This document shows, piece after piece, positions 11,201-22,619 of a stretch of 64,000 nucleotides of DNA. A program made the translations under genes and the position numbers. How positions within the stretch are numbered: the stretch's first letter is position 1; each line of letters starts with the position of its first letter. A model generated the notes under the pieces. That model made no database searches. It was not told the origin of the DNA and saw nothing but the letters and a program-made list of their open reading frames with translations. Source of the stretch: Liolophura sinensis (Eukaryota; Mollusca; Polyplacophora; Chitonida; Chitonidae); assembly GCF_032854445.1 (NCBI RefSeq), contig NC_088301.1:42093116-42157115 (forward strand), given 5' to 3'.

Positions 11201-14200
11201 ATAAAATCTGTGAAATTACTGTTGACTGATTTGTGAATTGGATTACTATGCTTCTCTTTTATGACGTGGCACCAGCAAGTGTGGTAATCCTTAGCCTTTC
11301 AAGCACTGAAAAATTTGTTTGTATGAACACAAATTGATTGTTATTAATTGTTGCAGGTTCAGGAGGGTGATGTGGTGCTGGCAGGTTGCCATGACGCTGA
11401 GAGACTGCAGATCCTCTTTTCAGAACTCCGTGACTGCAAGGATGACTCACAGCAGCGCAGCTGGGCTTTGTACGAAGATGAAAGCATCATACTTCACCAT
11501 CTGCAGGAAATGATCTCCATCTTGGTGAGAATTGATTTTTAAGTGAGCTCTGCATGAGTATATTTAGATGTAGTTTTGCTTCATTCAAAGACCTACAGAT
11601 TCCTAAACAAATTCTCAATTAAAAAGCTGAAAAAGAAGAAAAAAAGCATGTAGATCTCCATTTGTTTGGTTGTTTGATATAAGTTTTATGTGGATATCGA
11701 AATACAACTGTACACCTCGAAGTTGTACTATTTTTGAGATGTGTGAAATATGTGTGTGTGTAGACAGACAACATGCAAAATAGAATAAGTGAAGTTTCGT
11801 TAATATACATTTTCTTGTATAATTTTGTATAATTTGTGTATGAGTTTTTTTATGATTTTATATCCATTTTAGGAAAATGCCAACCCAAAATTATGTAGGA
11901 AGTGTATCTCAGCTGATAGTTATGAACCCATCCACACCCTTGTGCAGTATTACCAAATGGTGAGTTCTGAGAGAAAGCACATGAACCTTTGAAACTAAAA
12001 AATTTTTGTACTTTTTTTTTTTTTTTTGCTTCAATATCTTCAAAGCTTCTGACCAATGTGAGTCTTTGCCTTTTATTTGGCAGTCTCTAGCATGCTAGTG
12101 CAGCACAATGACTCACGAGCCTCTCATCAATGCTGCCACTTTAAGTTCTAATCCAGCTCATGCTGGATTCCTCTGTGGTTGCTCGTGGGAAGGGAAGCAA
12201 CCTGTGCATGGTCATGGGTTTCCCCCTAGGGCTCTGCTGGATTTACTCCCACCAAAATGCTGGTTACCATGGTGTGACTGAGATATTCTTGAGTACAACG
12301 TAAAACACCAGCCAGATAAATAAGTAAATAAATATTCCTAGCCAAACTTTCTGAAGGATCACATTTCAATCTTTTCAGTTTTCTGAAGTGTACATATCAA
12401 GCTAAAAGTATTTAATATTTAATTAGTTGACAGCAGTTTTCTTTATCAGTGAACTTTTAATTTATTTGTAACTAATTAATATAATGCTTTTTACCTTCCC
12501 ATTGTACTTACAGGAGACCAGATCTAGTATTAGACTTACAATGCTAAAAGGATTTGCAGTGTTGTGTAATTTGGATTCCCAAGCGGTCACTGCTCTTTTA
12601 TATTCTGTGTTACCACTGGAGTTGTGTAGGGATCTACAGAGCAATATCACTGGTGAGGAGACAACTGAAGGGTCCCAATTAAGACATAGTGGACTACAGT
12701 TTTGTTCAGAAAGAGGCCACAGAACATGAAATCTGTGTTAATGCTATAATATAGATGTGGGGGCACGTATTGATTGAGTTGTTAAGTTTGTCAACTGCTA
12801 GGACACATGAAGTACAGATTCAATCTCTGCCCTGGACAGGGAATTCATGGATTTCATGGTAACAATATGCAGTCAGCAGAGCACTTTGAAGACTACCAAT
12901 ATGGTGTGCATATATATCGGTCGCTAGACAACAGGTTTTGTTCCAGTAGGTATATTCTGAATTACCCCCTTGTTACAAGACAGTGACTATGACATAACGC
13001 GAGATTAGTTTTTGAGGCGTGAAACTAAGAGAAGTGGGACCTTGCTTACTAAAGTATGCACTATGTAGGTTATGTCACGACAATTACAAATATTTTCTAG
13101 ACAACAGAATGTAAAAAAAAAAGCATAATATCAGTCCATGAAAGTCGCAGAAATGTAGAGAGAGCTGTTTCAAAGCTAGGCCTTCAATTAGCTTATGCAG
13201 CTTTAACTTCAATACTAGCCATTAGCCATTTTCTGAGGTCCCACCTAACCACAGCTTACTCCTACAAACACACCTCTAAAATGGGAGAGTGACCTCAAGG
13301 GCAGTAAATTGTGGATCTTAATTTGGTGCTGGCCTATTTTCCTGACTCATAAATCTGACAGATAACATATAAATAAAAAATTCTTGAGAGCTGCAAAAAA
13401 TAACAATCTATTAATCAGTCAGTCGGTCGATCGAAGGGTTGATCTGGCAGACTGGTGATGTACATGATGATGTGATTGGGTGGGTGGTCCTGGGTGGTAT
13501 CATCAGTTTGATGCTTCTGTGAAAACGCCTTTGCAGCAAACCTTACTACTGTTGTATTCAATGAAATAATGTTAAAGTCAATACTAAATCTGTACTTTTG
13601 TGAGGCATCATGTTTCTTATTACCACATCTGAGTTACACCATAATAAAAGTATTGTCTCATACAACACTGCAAACTCACGCCTGTATGAGATGAAACTAA
13701 ATAACATGTAAATAGAATATTTGTTAAGCTATTGTTAAAAAGGCCTTGATTTTTGATGGTAGTGTTTGTTGGAGAAATGTGTCGGGTTCCTACACAGAAT
13801 TGCTGCTATTACTTCTGCCCCTTAATTTTTACAGATGCAGAGAGGACATGTGCCTCAGCAAGAGTGTTGACAATGATCCTTTCTATGGGGGAAGATATAC
13901 CAGTCCACCATTATGGTAGGTGTGTTGTTGACACATGATGTAACACATCTGATAAAAGACCATGTTTCAAAGTACACCAGTTCAGTGTTTAATCCACCCA
14001 CCTAACCACAAACATCACCTCAAAAAGAATTTCATATTTGACTGAAACTACTTTCACAAGGCTAGTTTTTACTGGCCTGAGTCGTGAACTGGAAACTACA
14101 GCAAAATTGTTTTTAGCCAAGACCTTAATTTCAGATTTTGACCATTCATGAACATCACAATGTGCTTGTGGTACACGCACATGAAGTATAAAAGCAAACC

Positions 14201-15853
14201 TGTGCTGGATAGAAATTGAAGAGTCATTGTTGTGTTAAACAGTTATGTCTTGCTTTAGTTTTTTGAACATGTCTCCCTTTTTTTTTTTTATTATCTTTCA
14301 TCTTGCCTCTGTGACAATATATTCTCAAGATCTTTAAGTGATGAGAGAATAGATGCTGTCCAAAGTCATTTGATTGCATGTTATGTCACCAGAATCTTGG
14401 GGCATAGTTAGTGGCTCACTGTTAGTCTTATGTCTTTACTCAGCAGCGATGTGACGTTAAACCATAATCATTTATTTATTCTTACACAACTTTGTTAAAG
14501 TCAGGATAAGAGTATAATCGTGTTTCAGTATGCATTGATGCTGCAACAAGATAAGAAGTCTGGAAGTTTTAGGGTCTACAGTCTGTCTGCCCAGCCAGAG
14601 TCTTACACCACTGTTACAATGCCAGTGTTGAATGACATTTTGGCCGTAATACTGGAATATGGTTGAAAGATAGCTTATGAGAATATATTTGTGATTATTC
14701 AATTTACATATAAGGCATTTATGAGTAATGAAATAGTTCACGATTTGTGTTTCAGTTCATCTGAACAAAGATTTTGTTTCCTTCCTGCTGGATTATATTG
14801 AGGCACCTCCTGCTAAGGACACATTGGAGGAAATCCCTAATTATTTCGTGAACTTGATCTTGGCGTTTAACCTTCACTTTTGTGATTTGCAAAAAAACTC
14901 TGTGATGGTTGTTCTCGGGGAGCGTGGAACAGCTACAGTGTTTACGGAAAAACTCATGTTACTGGTCAATAGAGGAGGTGAGGAATTAGACTGTCATACA
15001 TTTGAATATTTGTTTGTTATTGTTTTTAATTTTGTTTCCAAACTTGGTAAAAGTATTGTACTTGCATGAGGGTAATTTAGTTTATGGATGGTCTAAGTAA
15101 GACTTTTGGCATGCAGGAAGCCATCACACCCTTTGCAGAGCGCCTGACAAACTTTCAACCTAAAGTGTAATTGCGAATTATAATACGTGTAGCTATAAAC
15201 TTCTTCACGAAATGAGTATACATGTTGGACTAATGGCCTGGTTAATATTTCATCATACACCACTTTATTATAATAGTGTATTTATCAGTATTGCTTTTGT
15301 GAAGAAGTCAGACTTACACTTGTATAGTTGTTGTTCTAATCTGTTTCAGATGACCCTGTACGAATGCTACCTCACCATCCTAAGCCGGCAAACGCTCTCC
15401 TCAAATTCCTAATGGATATGTATGGTTCCCCGGTGACCTCTGACCTGTTGTACACAAATGATGCAATGGTTCTGATTGACATCATCATTCGAGAGCTGGC
15501 TGACCTTCCAGCAGGCGATCAGGTGAGTATATTATGGAGGTAAGGTGTCTTACCAACCAATTTCCTATTCTGTTTTTGTTTTATCCCAGAGTAATGCCTG
15601 GGTATGTGTTATCTTGTAACGCTACTCATTCTATCTTTTATTTGTTGTCCTATTACAGGCTCGAACAGAAAACCTGAGGCTGGTACGTTTGATTCTGACA
15701 AACTCACCTTACAGAGAAAGAAAGTATCGACTTGACGATTTACGGCAATGCCTGTTGAACATCGTTAAGGAAGAAGAAGTACCTGACTGTGACGCAAATG
15801 AGGTTCAGAAGATTTTCCGGAGTCTCCCTTACCTCTTTCCGTCATGCTGCTAA
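8227..15853 (+). CDS. NCKIPSD: NCK-interacting protein with SH3 domain (SPIN90/DIP/WISH)
   Basis: SPIN90 binds NCK, diaphanous formins and Arp2/3 and promotes unbranched actin nucleation. Eleven exons join without a phase break: 8227-8406, 8825-8931, 9710-9876, 10265-10941, 11357-11524, 11873-11959, 12514-12652, 13835-13915, 14756-14977, 15350-15522 and 15659-15853. They give 731 residues (human about 722). The SH3 domain fills exon 1 (MYRALYDFSAQQ..., residues 1-58). A helix (VVDDVLKSIDRAIEGIHNAA) follows, as in human. Exon 4 holds a disordered segment with an SH3-ligand-like APAPPPR near residue 165. The leucine-rich C-terminal domain begins near LLEDVRRNTG and includes the near-invariant QQRSWALYEDE (exon 5), LDSQAVTALLYSVLPLELCRD (exon 7) and MILSMGEDIPVHHY (exon 8). 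The ATG has no competing upstream start in the exon and matches the human N-terminus. Nothing looks broken. Confidence 0.95.
11085..11155 (-). repeat. SINE S1 fragment
   Basis: The reverse-strand body of the main SINE (GGCGGCCAGCATTATGGTGGGA, then AAACCCA blocks) lies in NCKIPSD intron 4. Head and tail are largely lost. Confidence 0.75.
12075..12342 (+). repeat. SINE S1, nearly full length, diverged
   Basis: It runs from a decayed tRNA-like head (TCTAGCATGCTAGTGCAGCAC) through the CCAGCTCATGCTGG block and GGTTTCCCCC to GAGTACAACGTAAAACACCAG and an AAAT tail. It lies in NCKIPSD intron 6. Many substitutions suggest an older insertion than the copy at 4480. Confidence 0.88.
14400..14482 (+). 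repeat. 3' end of a second SINE family (S2-like)
   Basis: The segment ends in GACGTTAAACCATAATCATTTATTT, the same terminal pattern (ACGTTAGACCATAACAACC) as the tRNA-like SINE at 49537. It lies in NCKIPSD intron 8. Confidence 0.45.
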
Positions 15854-16393
15854 TGCCCAGGTACAAGGAGCTCTCGGAAAAGTTCTTCCCATTCCACTAG
15901 TCAATATCTAGGCCTTGTTCAGAGAAAAAAAACGCTATCACACTTTGTCCTGTGTATAAACCTGTGAGATGGGCTTCCATGTCAAATGCAGTCTGTATAT
16001 ATAAGGATTTATGTTAACATTACTACTGCCTATAATTAGAAGTGTTTTTCTGTTGTTTTTTCGTTTCATGCCACTTGCTTCTTGCTTTGGTATGGTTTCT
16101 TCATAATATTCTCCGCAATGATAACGTCTTTCACTGGTGTCAGAGATGCAATATTTATTTATCTAAGAATATTGTTTGTATAGTGCTTATGACTGATACA
16201 TTGTTATAAACATTTGTGTTACTTGTAATGTTCCATTCCATTGTTGTCTAATTTGTCAAGTACGTTTTTTTGATCATGAGGGAATTCTTCATACTCATGG
16301 CAGAGCCGAAAGGAAAATATCAATATCTGCCAGGAGTGCTTGACGATCACTTGATGTACGTCTTAAGCTGAAACAGGTAATAAGATAATGATA

Positions 16394-16399
16394 AATAAA
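16394..16399 (+). promoter_or_regulatory. Candidate poly(A) signal of NCKIPSD
   Basis: This AATAAA lies 541 bp after the NCKIPSD stop codon, just before an AT-rich and then GU-rich stretch. No stronger hexamer was noticed nearer the stop. Confidence 0.45.
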
Positions 16400-18069
16400 A
16401 CTCCTTTAATAATCAGTTATTTTTAATTTTTTCAATTTTACATACTATTACATGTATTTAGACAGAAGCTGGTGTTATAAACACGAAAAAGCTGCATAAT
16501 ATGATTGCATGATATTATACTAAACAATCATAACTGGTAGCTAGGTCTTTCCAATTGAATTTAAAGCTAGGTCTTTCTGATTGCAGTTCTATAACTTCGT
16601 GTAGAACTGGGAGTTTCTCCTAGGAAAATTAAAATATGAAAAACGAAGTTGGCCGAAGTCTTTGGCAGGTATGCTAATATAAACAGTTGAGTATGTCTAG
16701 ACATAGATCCTGTTGGATACTGTACCCCTCCTCCCCTACCCCCTTTACTATTACAGAACTGTATGTCAGCTGTATGTCATGGTTTTCTTGATAATTCCGG
16801 TGTTTTCTTAATTTACCAGTAAAAAATGTGACAGTAATAATGAAGTGAGAATACCATATAATATATACATGTATATTTAAGAAAATTGTCTGATAGATGT
16901 TTTCTTCCTTGAAAGTTTGTGATATACAATGTCTATTTCTGTTAGGCATTCTGAATAGATTGTACATTTCACTAGCATATACCATAGTACAACAGTTTGA
17001 TATGCCATTGGTGATATTATTGTCTATTTACCTTTCTTACTGCCATTCCAGTTTATGAGCTCGGTGTACTGTAGTCAGAATTTCTATGCTACACTGTTAT
17101 ATATTTATTCCTCATTTTTATTTCTGGTCAGTTGTGTCTGGCATAATATTTCAGTTTCAAATAGCTAAAAATAGCCAGCAGTACACCATTTTGAGTAGAA
17201 TTCTGCTTGTCAGTGAATTGAATCTGCTGTGCTGTAGATGCTTGATGAAGCTTATTTGTGGAAAGGTGTAGTGCTTACATTTCATTGCTTGTCTGTACTT
17301 AAGGGGAGCCGTTTTGTAAAGCAGTCATAACTTGCATCTGGTGAAGCGTCTATGGCAAAGTATGGCACCTGGCCTTGATAAATGCACTTGGCCTAACATT
17401 GTGACATCTTTGTGAACAGGCACCTGGATTGCATGCTGATTTTTTGATAGCCATCTTAACTCTTTTACGTATAGATAGGCTTCGTACAGCATTGCTTGTG
17501 CTCCTGTAAGTCAAATAAAAAGTAATTCCTAAAACTTGAACTTTCATGTTTTCAGTGTTTCTGTCACACATTATGTACTGTCACAGCTAAAAATAATGTA
17601 CTTGTGTATGTATACCTTCTGCTTATGTTGCACATCATGACAATGACACTTATTTGAGTTTATCATGACACAGGCATTCCTTGCGCGGACACAAAGGTGA
17701 AACTATGCTATGGTGATCATCATCTATGTTTGCAGTGCAGATTTGTTCTGTTGACTAACATATTATAATTCCTGGTTATGATCAGGTATAGTGAATTGCC
17801 TGGATTTAGGAAGTCTCAAGCAAGCCTGTTTCATATACAAGATGGATTTCTAAGCTCACGGCATTTCGAAGCCGATACTAGCATCATTTTTAAGTGGTTG
17901 ACATCAGTAAAATTACAGAGTTTATATTTGTACAGCTTGAGGTACAAGTGTCAACGAGAGATAACAGAGTTCAAAAGATTAACAAAGTATTAAACAGAGG
18001 ATAAACAATGGAAAGCTAATCTAAAATAAATCAGTTAACATAGTAGAATGGTATACATATAATAGGATT

Positions 18070-18250
18070 AGGCTCTGTGGGGTTGCTGGAGGATTAACAG
18101 ATCAGTAGGAGAGGGCAGGTAGATACCGGTGTCTCTATTGAGGGCTGGATTATGGCGTCTGATCTGCAGGGATTCTTGTAGTTTTCTTTGTTTCCAGTGA
18201 TGTAAGTTGGTGTTAATGATGCTAGTATCGGCATTGAAACGTCGTGTGCT
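18070..18250 (-). mobile_element. Penelope-like retroelement fragment (C-terminal endonuclease tail)
   Basis: Read on the minus strand, one frame gives RRFNADTSIINTNLHHW, then LQESLQIRRHNPALNRD and GIYLP. This E-x-x-x-I-R-R-x-x-P-x-L-N-R-D pattern is typical of the end of the GIY-YIG endonuclease region of Penelope-like elements. A short related piece in opposite orientation (HFEADTSII, plus strand near 17866-17892) lies about 350 bp to the left, so the remnant is rearranged. No reverse transcriptase domain was found. The family call is from motif memory. Confidence 0.45.
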
Positions 18251-19084
18251 TAATAAAGAAGTTGTTATCCATAAGAAATCTATCTTGTCTCAGCTCAGCG
18301 TCCAAATGCCATTGAAAGAAGTCACTGTTTCATATTGCTTTGCCTTAGGTTTGTTTGTTGACTTGCCATATTTTATATTTATTCTTAAATTACATATAAT
18401 GATATAACACATGAGCGTAAAATACAAGTTTGAGTACCTTAACCATTATATATTTATGACTACATATATGATTATGATGTATTTGACTGAAAACCATTAT
18501 GTTTTCTGACATTAGTGACTGAGGGCAAGTTGTTACATTATTTGGCATACGCGAGTGTTTACGATTTGACCTCAGAGTCTGTTCCACTTTGGCTGTGTCT
18601 TTAGCTTTTGTGTACATTATTGTGGTCTGGTTTTGTGAATGGAGGAAACTAAGCACAGTCAAGCCTCTACACCTCGTCACACCAGGTATAAGGTACAAAC
18701 CTGGTGGCACAGTGACAGCCGTATTGGCACCTGTGACACGACTGAAGTTCTGACAGAAGCCATTAGTGCTCTCAGCCAGCCAACATCATCCCATTAACAG
18801 ATGCTGCAATTTCACATAATCAACTTTGGGGGAGGCCTGCAGCCATCCACTATTAAATTTTCAGTTTTGTAACATCATGAAAATGGCAGCTCTAGAAAGT
18901 GTGCAGTTACTAACAAACCTAAAAGAATAAGTTGCTGTCACTTGTCTCCAGGTGTAATGTGTATGGGGTTCAGTTTTAAAGTTATATGCCTATTGGTGTC
19001 CGCTCTGTACAACCAGTTGATTACCAGTTGAGTTACATGTTTGTAGAGCTTGCCGAAATAGTCTGAAGTGTAGCAGAATAGAAG

Positions 19085-19180
19085 AATATTTCACTTATAT
19101 GACGGCGGCCAGCATTACACTAATGGAAGGAAACTGGGCAGAGCCAGGAGGAAACCCACAGCCATCCACACATTAAAAAC
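19085..19180 (-). repeat. SINE S1 fragment
   Basis: Reverse-strand tail and body of the main SINE: ATATTTCACTTATATGACGG, CGGCCAGCATTA, then GGAAACCCACAGCCATCC. The tRNA head is absent. Confidence 0.8.
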
Positions 19181-20204
19181 AAATAAATCTATGTAAATTA
19201 CTGGAAAAATAATGAAACACTACATTTCAATAGCTGCATATTTAGCTAGAAACTCAAATTTACCACCTTATTTCTTCAACCTTATCACATGCTTGAGGGA
19301 AAGTTTAAATGCTACTGGTCCACCTTAACTTTTGGATTATAGCAGCAATTTTTGTTTTGACGTATTTGCTAATATTAGGGATTCACAGATAATTCATTTT
19401 TGTCAGTGTAGCCAGAGAAATGCCCTCAACATGTTCTTAAAACAATAGGTTAACATGTGAAAAGGTTTAAGAAATTGTGTACACAATTCAAATTGGATTG
19501 CTTCTATGGTATACAGTAACAAAGTCTTTTAAAAGCATTTCCTTCTAAATATTTGAAACATTTTATTATTACATGTACTTGCAACAGTCACATTCACTAC
19601 ATGAAGTGAAAATCCCAACATGATGCTACTTCTAGAAACATCATATGAAAGATGCAAATAATAATGGTTCAATGTGTGTAGTAAGCATAAATTTTAAGGC
19701 ATCTCTAACAAACATATAAACATTGTTGAGTAAAACAACTGTCTTAGACATACATTAATATCCCACAGGAAACATTTCTTTATCTACATGAACACCTCCC
19801 CACCCCCACAAAAAGAAAATAAATTGTAACAAAGAGGAAACATATTCCAGAGGAGAAACATTTGAAATCAAGAGGAAATATATTCCAGGGGATACTTTCA
19901 TAGAATCATAATAAATGAAAGTTAACAATACAAATGTTTAGCATGTGGGCAAAGGAATGTATAAATTCTACAACAGCAGCCTTCTAAATGACGATAAATA
20001 AGACATAATTAAATCTTTTTTTTATTTTCACCTGAATAATAAACAAAGGTGTTAAAACAATAAAAAATTTTGAGCATGCGTTGCTCAGAACAGAAAATAT
20101 AACCAACACTGATATTATTCTGAATAGTATTTGAATTTCATTTTGCATGAAAGTTGCATCCAATATGATGGATGATCTGCATCATGAAATAATCCCTTCA
20201 TAGT

Positions 20205-20295
20205 TGAGACTATTTCACTTATTGTGCATTAGTGTGGGAGGTTACCGTGCAGAGCCCCAGGGTAAACCCACGACGATCCTTTGCTGCCTGACACG
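20205..20295 (-). repeat. SINE S1 fragment, degraded
   Basis: Weak reverse-strand match to the SINE body (TATTTCACTTATTGTGCATT, then GAGCCCCAGGGTAAACCCACG). Strongly decayed. Confidence 0.55.
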
Positions 20296-20564
20296 CTAAC
20301 CACCTTAAATAGTCCAATTCATTCCGTAGATCATACTAGTTGTGGCATAAGGGTGTATGTATTTCTTCACTTAGCACTTTCATACTTATAAAAAATGAAA
20401 ATATATTATCTCATGTTTAGTGACATTTAGTGAGTTTTATGTAAAGCAAAATGTTGTTTACTGTATCTGCTGAAATGGACAAGCTATATGTACAAAAAAA
20501 AATCAAAATCACAACAGAACACATTGTTTTCTTCCGTGATGCTTGCATGTTGCAATGTTTGTGT

Positions 20565-20700
20565 ACTACACATGTAGGTGTTTTATGAGGAAATACACAC
20601 CAATAATTGTGACATAATAAGGAAAGAACAAAAGAGTTTCACGGCTTCTCCAGCTGCTTTGGTTAAACATGGACGGAGTCTAATGAGCTCCCCACTAGCA
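20565..20700 (+). repeat. Unclassified dispersed repeat R4, copy 2
   Basis: AATAATTGTGACATAATAAG, GAAAGAACAAAAGAG, AATGAGCTCCCCA, parallel to the copy at 2330-2450. Confidence 0.55.
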
Positions 20701-22074
20701 GGCCTACTTCAGAACCTTGGCCTAATCCACAGCCAAATATCTGAAAACATGTCAAGCCAACAGAAGAACTGAAGTATTAACAGACTTACCAAATGGCATG
20801 TGGACATTTGATAAATGATTCATATACTTCACTGAAGAGAAGTGGAGAAGTGAGGGAGAGTAAATTACCCCAGTTCTTCAACTTTTTCAACAGCCTCTGC
20901 AAACCAGTATTTTGAAACATTGTGAGAGAGCTAATGGGTGACGAGATCCCATTTACAGTTTTATAAGTTTGCATCTTTACTGACAAAAACAAATCATTTT
21001 ATCATAATTTTAATAATCATTGTATGCTTAAATTCCACTGCAAAACAGTGCTTTCGTGGTTGAAAACGTTGAAGATTTACAGAACGGAGTATGTATCACT
21101 TGCAGAAAGGCAGAGCCAAAAAAATGAAGTCGCTGAGGAGCAACGAGTAAGCCCTGTTCCAGTAAGTAATAGTAGGTACACTTCATTGTAACTCCCTTAT
21201 GGAGACATGGTAGTCACAATCGGTTTTAAATAAACTACAGTTGATTTCTGGTACGTGGAAATGATTTGTTAGCTGCTGGCAGAGCCAGTGATCCTCTCGA
21301 CAAATTTTCTGATATGTTAACCTTTGTTCTCACGACTGGTACACTGTAAGCACTAGCCTTCTACTGTCACATTAAGTATTAAATTTTAATATATACTTAC
21401 TACACATACTTACTATCAAAAACCAGCCCTCTTTTTACCAAACATTTAGACACATATTTTCTTTGGTAACTAACAAAATGTCAACAATGAAAAATATTTG
21501 CAAAAATAACCAGTCATTCATTCTGTTAAAAAAAAAGTTATCCCACATTAATAAAAAAATGTAAATAAATGCACTAATATAATCACAATATATTTATCAA
21601 CCCCCTTATAAATCTCCTCATTGACAAACACCACATATTTGTCTAGAAAGTACTTTGACAACGGCTGTTGTCCATTATCCTTGGCATAGGAGTATTTTCT
21701 ACTTGACACAGGAACACATGACGTATGCATATTTGCTGCCAGGGTACTGGACAATCAACATAACTTTCACCCAGCAGACAGGTCTGACCCATACTCGTAA
21801 ATATAATATATAGTTTATGTATCAAAAATCTTATCACTGTGTACATGAGCACTCAAAAAAAAATCTGTGCAACAGAACGCAAGGTATGTCTTAGTTCATA
21901 TACGTTCAGAGCAATTCAGCCAAAACAAAATTGCTAATAATGCCCACCACCACATGTATGATTGGGCTATCATAGCATACCTGAACTATGTGACTATAAC
22001 ACACATAACATGTGTGCTACAAATGTAGCAGACAAATTATGAACTATGGAAATAGCTAATAAATAATTTACTCT

Positions 22075-22265
22075 ATTTCACCTGAAGTTTAGCATCTTTC
22101 AATTTATTATTTCACCTTATAGTTCTACTTACGATTTTTGTTAAGTTTTATTAATTTCTTATCAGAAAAACTTAAATGTTGAAAAAGTGAAGTCTTGAGG
22201 CCTTTATACACTTCCAAAAGTGCAGTTTTACACACCAAACTTTAGGTGAAATAAAGTAATACTAC
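22075..22265 (+). repeat. Unclassified dispersed repeat R1, copy 1
   Basis: The block GAGGCCTTTATACACTTCC, then TTTTACACACCAAACTTTAG and GTGAAATAAAG, recurs at 40060-40320 and, reversed, at 52790-52925. It overlaps the SLC35C1 3' UTR. Confidence 0.65.
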
Positions 22266-22619
22266 ATGTATCTGGTTTTCTACACTTTTAAATTCATGTA
22301 GAAGCCCAGAATTATATCATCCAAGTACTTTGTGTACCATTATCATGATTAGCGTAGAAATCAACAGGTGAAGGATTGGTAAAAATGTGCACATGGGTTG
22401 ATTAGCTCACACTAGAACCATGCCAACACAAACTGACACATACTATGGTAGTGTGTGTGGCTTGCTGCACACATATTCTCCCCAAGGTGTTGAGTGAGCC
22501 ATCTATTATGGTCTGCAGTCTGAATAAAAATCAGAATAGATATGCTGACTAGTGGCTAGTGTTATACTTAATGCTGAATGCTCAAATTGGAGACCTGATG
22601 AGAGTATTTCTTATCTGCC

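Larger units (their letters stand above)
15854..22619. other. Repeat-rich intergenic region between NCKIPSD and SLC35C1
   Basis: The two genes converge here. Past the NCKIPSD 3' UTR I find no host exon. The region contains a Penelope-like fragment (about 17860-18250), SINE pieces at 19085 and 20205, a member of a short dispersed repeat at 20565-20700, a copy of another unclassified repeat at 22075-22265, and the SLC35C1 3' UTR at its right end. Confidence 0.6.

Noticed and set aside
18212-18243. Hammerhead-like reading of TGATGC...GCATTGAAAC on the plus strand
   Set aside because: The opposite strand reads as the coding tail of a Penelope-like element, which explains the conserved motif better. 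The ribozyme core is also imperfect.
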